From Ianthella basta (lineage: Eukaryota > Porifera > Demospongiae > Verongiida > Ianthellidae): a stretch of DNA of 64,000 nucleotides. The stretch is taken from contig OZ025884.1 of assembly GCA_964019415.1 (NCBI GenBank), positions 5,687,233-5,751,232 on the forward strand, read 5' to 3'. Below, in pieces: positions 57,706-64,000 of this stretch (position 1 is its first letter; the number at the start of each line of letters is the position of its first letter). The notes below the pieces were generated by a model. It was not told the origin of the DNA. It saw only the letters and a program-made list of their open reading frames with translations, and ran no database searches. The position numbers and the translations under genes are program-made.

Positions 57706-60159
57706 CACTTGTTACTGTCTTAACCTTTGTCCTATACCCATGCACAATGTGCAGTTAGTTGTGTTTCAGTTTGTGTGTCAATTATTGCCTGATGCATTCA
57801 AGGTGTTCAAATTATGCTGAAGATGTTCTTTCTTGGACACAATGAACGGTATACCTATCTGCACACCATCCCACACTGCAGTGCAGACAGGACATGTTCT
57901 ACAGTTGAGTCCACATGAAAGGCTATAATATACGTATGTCAGTATTTGGACATGCATGGTGATAAGGGAGTAAAGGGGTTGTATAATGGTTTCAGAATGA
58001 AGTGATTGTGCAGAAGATCACAATCACATAAAAATTTATGCACATGCAACACTTTCTATGAGAAACAATGACAGTTAGCTAAATACTTGATAGCTTGGCT
58101 GTGGATACATACTGTACAATAAATAAAAATTTTAGTAAAGAATTGTACAATGGCTAGGAAGAATGTATAGAAGATAGACATGCAGTGCTGCCCACACATG
58201 TGGTCCTCAAACGTACAAGTATCAGTGCTTAGCAACACTGCATACTATAAGCAGGCCATTGATCTTTATGCAGCATGATTCAATGTGTGAACTTACACGA
58301 GTTGAACACCTCATAAGTGGCATAATTTTGCAATAACAACCAGTTTCTCAAATGTCAACATTTATACGGCCTATATGCTTAACCATACAAGACAGTCATA
58401 ATGTGTAATGCAAATGTGAGCACTCTGCAGAGTGAACATCCTCATGAGATAATGTTGACTGCAGAGAGGAATGTCTGACATGCTCAAATATGCACATGAC
58501 TACAAATACAGTCAGCAACAGAACAGACATACCAAAGACCTTTTGCAAGTTTCACAGAAGTGAAGTAGAAACAAGCAATGCATGTGTAGGGGTGACTTGT
58601 TTCTGTTCTACCTCTCTTTATACAGTACATTCACAGAAAGCAGGTTTTTGAGGCTGTTATGCAAATTGTGTCATATATGAATAGTGCTACTGTGTGATGC
58701 TACACTGATTGGTACAGTGTGCATGGCAGTTAGCTCCATCTATCTCGTATGCACTCAGGTACTCATTACTGATGTCCATTTCAATCCATTTGAAATATGG
58801 CAGTTATGGTGATCTCCAACAAATGTTTACAGTGCTTCTCATTGAAAGTGTTGAATTTGACATTTTCAATTCTTGTGTACAGTCACATCATTCTGAAACA
58901 ACAATATATGCCTCCCCCACTCTATTATTGTCATAATGTGTCCAAACAAATGCATAGCATAGCCCTTTGTATGGCACACCTACACTCTCTTTGCCTGCAA
59001 TGTCATGTGGCATATTACTGAAGATGTACATACAGCTCCTTTTACCTGTAAAAATAACTTTGACTATCAATGCACACATGCGCATGCAATCAAGCATACA
59101 GTCACATACACACATTAAATTGACTACAGTGAGATAAGCAATGCCTATTATTGTTCAAGAAGAAGAAAACAGTTGAGTTAAATTTGGGGCACTGGCATGC
59201 AAGTATGCATTTGTTGACTTTTATAAATATGCATGTTGCCATCATCCTATATATATATATATGGCATTGTGTGTGCTCTGTGCAAACTAGGTAGTAAAAT
59301 TAATGGATTTCATTAAATGGCTATGTTCCTGAAGTCCAAATAGCACCACAGTTAAAAGTAGACTTTGACGACTCCTCCTGCTACGTACTTATGGCACACT
59401 CCTGCACGCAGTCATTACCATTCTGCTGTAGCAATTGCAAGTGCAAAATTTATTTCATGTACTAGTGTGGCACAGTGCAGGGCAGTGAGAGTATTTTGGC
59501 TTTCATGATGCTGTAAATAGCCTGATTTCTGTATTTTAATTCATCTTCAGGAATTAAGCACTTTCACAGTCACTATGGTTACATTTCTGGGAAGAGGTCA
59601 TTGACTATGAATTATGATTTGATTTCATTATTTATACAATGGAACATTGAAGTATAATGATGCTATTTCTATGAATGAGAGTAACAAGTGGCTGGAAAGT
59701 GAACACACACATGCCCTGACAACCGTGGCCAGGCATATTTCAACGTTGGCAGTGTTTGTGGCAACAGAACATTGCCAGGTCATGCTCTTTACTACACCTA
59801 TATCTACAGCTGCATACTTATAGCTGTTTGGTTGGAGTGCTGTAATAGGAAAACTGCACCACCATCTATCTCCCAATATGGTATGTTTAACTTTACTATT
59901 TGTTGTCAGTGTATTTTTACATACCATGCTACTAATAGATTATTATTCTAAAATTTGTCCCAAGGTGTGTTAGCTCATTAATACACAGTATGATGCATGT
60001 ATTTACCATAACTACATAGGCACACAAGTGCACTGCTTCACTTGGTTAAATACAAAACAGTATATTAGCACAGCCGTGTATGCAAGCATTGCATTACACC
60101 ATAGGAAGAGCACAAAGGGCATGCAACCAAAGGCCAAGGGATGCATTGTGCTAGTTGAG
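57706..60159. other. Spacer between copies 16 and 17 (convergent ends)
   Basis: To about 58260 it repeats the flank of copy 13. From about 58290 it is inverted spacer: R2 at 58290-58770 and R1 at 58850-59165, both on the minus strand, with no gene attached. About 59200-60150 shows no repeat or gene that I recognise. Confidence 0.5.
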
Positions 60160-61777
60160 TTACATTCTTATTGTCCTGATGAATCTGAAGAGTGAGTTCA
60201 TTAACAGTGGCAGTGCAGTGAGGACCACATGTCTCATGAGGAAGGAGGCCACTCCAGAGACACTCTGCACCTTGTTGCCGTCCTTGCTGAGGAGGAGCAG
60301 GAAGCAGATGCAGCCCAAGAAGAGTGCCACCCCCACACAGCCAGTGCCAACCAGCAGTAGCCAACCTGCCTGCCGCACTGCCTCTCTCCATGTCAGTCTG
60401 AAGTCTGGGTCATCCAAAAACACCTGTCCAATGGTGAACAGTGTGGCAGTGAGGAGGATGGGGAGGGAGGCTGCGAGGACAATGGCCAGCAGTGCTGAGC
60501 CATACAGGAAGGGGTTTGTTCCCACAAGGAGGGCAACAAATGGGGACTTTGCTAGTACGAGGGCCACCAAAGTGTTGAAATTACACCAAACATGGAATTT
60601 TACCATTCTTCTCACAATGACCCTCTTGAATACACTGCAGTTTGGCAGCCCAGGTAGAGCCTTTCCACTCTGAACCACTGCTGCTATGAGGAATACAATT
60701 GTGAAGTATACCACTATCAAGCTAATAAGAGCTTCATTCTCCTTTTGCACCTTCATAGTAGTAGCAAAACTTGGAGTTAATATTGCTGTAACACCTTTCA
60801 TTGCCATGTACAAGTTGGCAAGAGGCATCCAGGCAATGCATGCCCACATCACAGCTGGTCCACCTTTGGTGTCCTTTACTTGCTGCAACACAGCCAGCTG
60901 TTTCCTCCATGTGATGTAGAGGAGAATGGGAGGAGCAAACAGGCCCAACGTGGTCACGATTGCATAGAACATTTTTTCTTCTCTTCCTTCCATTGCAGTC
61001 CTAGCAACCCTTTTACTGTAACACGTCCGGTCTTTGCCCATAAAGACTTCAAGCACACCTGGATTGGCTACATCCATGAGCTCCTTCTGGTACCTCTCAG
61101 GAGACACCACACTCAAGAGCTATGGGAGGAAGAGCATTACGTCATTCAACTGAATTATTCAACCGTATACTACCACATGCATATGCATGTGATTTGATTG
61201 TAGTAATTGCTATTACTAGCAGTGTTTAGTACCCATGTGCCTTTGGCCTCACCTCTGCTGTGACTTTATCTATGGCACGGAAACACCAAATACTTTTGCA
61301 CACTAGACCAACTATGTTGTATGGCAGTGCAACACAGGCAGTGGTTGTGGTCACCTTCAGCCACCAAGGAGCACTGTCGAAGAGTGCATAGTAGCTATGA
61401 GCAGGGACAGACAGACCAAATTCAGTCATCACTTGAATGTTGACAACATTGTTGGCTGGTAGAGTGGACCACAGATACCACTGGATGTGTGTTGTGTTGA
61501 AATTGGGGAATGTGGTCCATGGGTAGGTGTGTCCGTCACACTCCTCTGGAAAGGTGCCAGTGAAGTTGGTGAAGTAGGCAACCACCATGTAGGCAGGCTG
61601 TGCCTTGTTGATGGGGTAGAAGGCTTGCAGCAGCTGTTGGTAGCTCTTGGGGTCAGCAGCTATGTCTCTCAGCATTGTGTCTGCATCATCACAAGTCCCT
61701 CCTCTCTCACAGTCACTCTGTACTGAACTGATCAGCAGTAGGAATAGGCACACTCTTTCAATGTTGTACATCAGCAT
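60160..61777 (-). CDS. Putative seven-pass receptor-like membrane protein, copy 17 (inverted)
   Basis: This is the only intact copy on the minus strand. Exon 1 is 61777-61253 and exon 2 61119-60160, with a 133-base intron, giving 494 residues. The signal peptide is MLMYNIERVCLFLLLISSVQ plus S. All six exon-1 cysteines are present. The pre-span-1 end (MEGREEKMFY) and outer loop (ILTPSFATTMKVQKENEALI) place it beside copy 11, 28 kb away in the opposite direction. One change, FLDDPDFRL for FLEDPDFRL, is visible in the fixed half. Its promoter module, TATA-like box and R2 are inverted with it, so the whole unit was flipped or inserted in reverse. Confidence 0.83.
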
Positions 61778-62876
61778 TCTGAATTCTCAGGATAATCCTG
61801 ACTACTGGCTCTCTATAGAGGTTTAGAATTAGAATTGTTTATGATATGACTTATGAGCAGTCACTGTGTTAGCTTTTATACTTCATCTTGTGCTTTGAAC
61901 TTGCTACACTGAAGATGTTGTCACTTTCATGGTCTGTTCACAGCACTCATTGTGTAGCTAGTGCCAGCTATGTACAAGGAAAGTCGATGTGTGACGACAA
62001 TGTGGTAGAGAGTCATGTTACAGAGCCGATATGAACTTGAACTTGATGAGCTTTTGTGAAGCAGGTAGGGGCAGTAGTTAGATGTTTTGACCACAAAAGT
62101 CTTTATCAGCTACAGAACCTTGTTCTGTAACTGACATAGGTACAATAACGCACAGTGCATTCTGCAATAACAACCAGTTTCATGAATGTCAACATGTACG
62201 GAGTGAACGTCCTCATGAGATAATGTTGACTGCAGAAGGGAATGTCTGACATGCTCAAAGATGCACATGACTACGAATGCAGTCAGCACCAAAACAGGCT
62301 TACAGAATACCTTTTGCACGTTGCACGGAGGTGAAGTAGAAACATGCAATGCATGTACAGGCCTAGGGGTGACTTGTTTCTGTTCTGCCTCTCTGTATAC
62401 TGTACATTCAGAGTAGGCAGGTTATGAGCCTGTTATGCAAATTGTGTCATATATACAGTATGAATAGTGCTACTGTGTGATGCTACACTGATGGGTACGA
62501 TGTGCAGGGCAGCTAGCTCCATCTTTCTCGTTTGCACTCAGGTACTCATTACGGCCGGGTGTCCATTTCAGTCCATTTGCTATATGTTATGGTGTTCTCC
62601 AACAACTGCTGGAGATGTTTCTCATAGGTAAGTGTTGAACTTGTGATTTTCAGTTCTTGTGTACAGTTACATCATTCTGAAACAACAATTATACCTCCCC
62701 CACTTCCTCATTGTCATAAGTGTCCAAATAAGTGCATAGCATAGCCCTTTGTATGGCCTCTCCTACACTCTCTTTGCCTGCAATATGATGGGGTGTGCTA
62801 CTCGAGATGTACAGCTCTTTCTTGTATTGTACCCATAAAATGCTTTTACAGTAATTATCCTTCCTGCCAAGCTGGT
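61778..62876 (-). promoter_or_regulatory. Inverted upstream region of copy 17
   Basis: On the minus strand the common module precedes the ATG, with TATAAAAG at 61880-61873. Further upstream lie R2 (62150-62570) and R1 (62640-62850). The order R1-R2-module-gene is the same as before copy 12, which shows that this arrangement is an inherited unit. No gene is seen. Confidence 0.6.
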
Positions 62877-62943
62877 GACTCTGTACTGAACTGATGAAGA
62901 GCAGGAGAAGGTAAGGAAATGTAACATAATACCTGCAGGCCAT
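62877..62943 (-). pseudogene. Signal-peptide scrap of copy-14/15 type
   Basis: From ATG at 62943 the minus strand encodes MACRYYVTFPYLLLLFISSV then QS, close to the leader of copies 14 and 15, after which homology stops. The upstream side (62944-63250 on the plus strand) matches their promoter region, inverted. Confidence 0.75.
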
Positions 62944-63282
62944 TATATCTTGAGTGAGAACAACATTACTCTTATGTTGTATTGGTGATTTGTACCACAG
63001 ACTGCTATTTGTGGTAATAGCTCTTGAGGTAGAATCCCATTGCAGTTCAGGCAATTTTCAATGTGCAGTACTCACTCAGTCACACCCTCTCACCCATGGC
63101 TTAGATGCAAATAGCAGCTGCAAGCAGTTACGTAATTATTCATGCACACATGCAGTCAACCTAGTATATACGTAGTAGTCATGACTGTCATGTGAGCACA
63201 TCTTAACTGACATGTACATGCATTAGTACTACTTACAGCATGCACTACTAATGCCTAATTGTTGCGTAAATGCCTAGTGCCT

Positions 63283-64000
63283 AATTGCATACTTCACCAA
63301 CTTCACTGGCACTTTTCCAGAAGAGTGTGATGGACACACTTACCCATGGACGACATTCCTCAACTTCAACACAGCACAATCCAATGTTATCTGTGGTCCA
63401 CTCTACCAGCCAACAATGTGGTCAACATTCAAGTGATGACTGAGTTTGGTCTGTCTGTGCCTGCTCAGAGCTACTATGCACTCTTCAACACTGCTTCTTG
63501 GTGGCTGAAGGTGACCACAACCACTGCCTGTGTTGCACTACCATATGACAAAGTTCATCATCAATGTAAAGGAAGTTTGCGCTATGGCTCCATAGATAAA
63601 GCCACAGCAGAGGTGAGGCCAAAGGCACGAGGGCACTGGACACCACTATAAAATATCAATTACTGCAATCAAATCACATGCATGTATACTTGGCAATACT
63701 CCTAAATAATTCCGTTGTACGTGATGCTATCCAGTCTCTTCCTTCAATCGTAGCTCATGAGAGTGGTGTCTCCTGAGAGGTACCAGAAGGAGCTCATGGA
63801 TGTAACCAATCCAGGTGTGCTTGTAGTCTTTATGGGCTTTGACCAGCAGTGCTACAGTATGAGGGTTGTTATGACTGCAACTGCTGGAAAACAAGATGGT
63901 ATGTATCATGCAACTGTGTTCACACTTGGCATGTTAACTCCTCCCATTCTCCTCTCCATCTCATGGAGAAAGCAGCTGTCTGTGTTGCAGCAAGTAAAGG
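63283..64000 (+). pseudogene. Receptor-like gene, copy 18, 5'-truncated, runs off the window
   Basis: Homology begins abruptly at GCATACTTCACCAAC (63288), inside the ectodomain, so signal peptide and first third are missing. A one-base deletion near 63372 shifts the frame before LWSTLPANN. The donor is at 63613, the intron 141 bases, and exon 2 opens at 63754 (LMRVVSPERYQKELMDVTNP) and stays open to the window edge, reaching the WRKQLSVLQQVKD loop after span 1. Variants LTPPILLSISWRK are seen in span 1. Without a start this copy is probably dead. Confidence 0.78.

Noticed and set aside
1-64000. tRNA or rRNA genes
   Set aside because: I looked for cloverleaf-compatible GGTTCGAATCC-type stretches and conserved rRNA words and saw none convincing by eye; a covariance search would settle it.

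Overview
This is a eukaryotic window, most likely from an early-branching animal, and a demosponge is my best guess. The supporting signs are two-exon genes with very short GT-AG introns (91 to about 200 bases), secreted or membrane proteins with cleavable signal peptides and N-glycosylation sequons, AT-rich spacers full of TGCATGCA and TAGCTA words, and eukaryotic transposons (Penelope-like, non-LTR, CACTG-ended and short inverted-repeat elements). The species is inference; nothing in the sequence names it. There are no operons, no convincing rRNA or tRNA genes and no CRISPR array.

The window is dominated by one tandemly expanded family that I do not recognise. I count 18 copies: 12 look intact (starts at 1128, 3571, 6853, 9060, 12904, 19597, 22874, 25605, 31923, 36192, 40621 and, on the minus strand, 61777). 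Five are broken (17457, 28645, 44953, 52899, 55987), and one is damaged and runs off the right edge (63283). There are also six gene scraps. Each gene has two coding exons joined by a phase-0 intron. Exon 1 encodes a signal peptide and a ~150-residue cysteine-containing ectodomain with two conserved sequons. Exon 2 encodes the last ~45 ectodomain residues and a polytopic membrane region. Hydrophobic stretches and basic loops fit seven membrane segments with the N-terminus outside and a short basic C-terminus inside. The working hypothesis is an undescribed family of seven-pass cell-surface receptors, with variation concentrated in the predicted extracellular parts and a near-invariant C-terminal half.

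Layout: 1-2.8 kb, copy 1 and a perfect 49-base inverted repeat. 3.3-14.5 kb, a two-gene block (copies 2+3) followed by its duplicate (copies 4+5). 14.6-16.4 kb, an inverted-repeat transposon and a C-terminal scrap. 17.4-21.2 kb, copies 6 (broken) and 7. 22.0-29.4 kb, a triplicated unit with copies 8, 9 and 10 (broken), ending in a 79-base minisatellite to 30.1 kb. 31.2-42.2 kb, copies 11, 12 and 13, with a Penelope-like element inserted in the signal-peptide exon of a relic. 43-46.5 kb, a truncated non-LTR insertion and broken copy 14. 47.2-50.8 kb, a 3.55-kb CACTG...CAGTG element holding a complete hammerhead ribozyme fold and a CpG-rich stretch with a CRE site. 50.9-58.3 kb, a coiled-coil exon and broken copies 15 and 16. 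58.3-62.6 kb, an inverted block with intact copy 17. 62.9-64 kb, a scrap and partial copy 18.

Shared flanks show how the array grew: whole gene-plus-spacer blocks were duplicated, transposons landed in some spacers (paralogous spacers give the empty sites), and copies were truncated or joined at spacer repeats. Seven plus-strand or inverted copies share an upstream module; four of them have a TATA-like box ~95 bases before the ATG.
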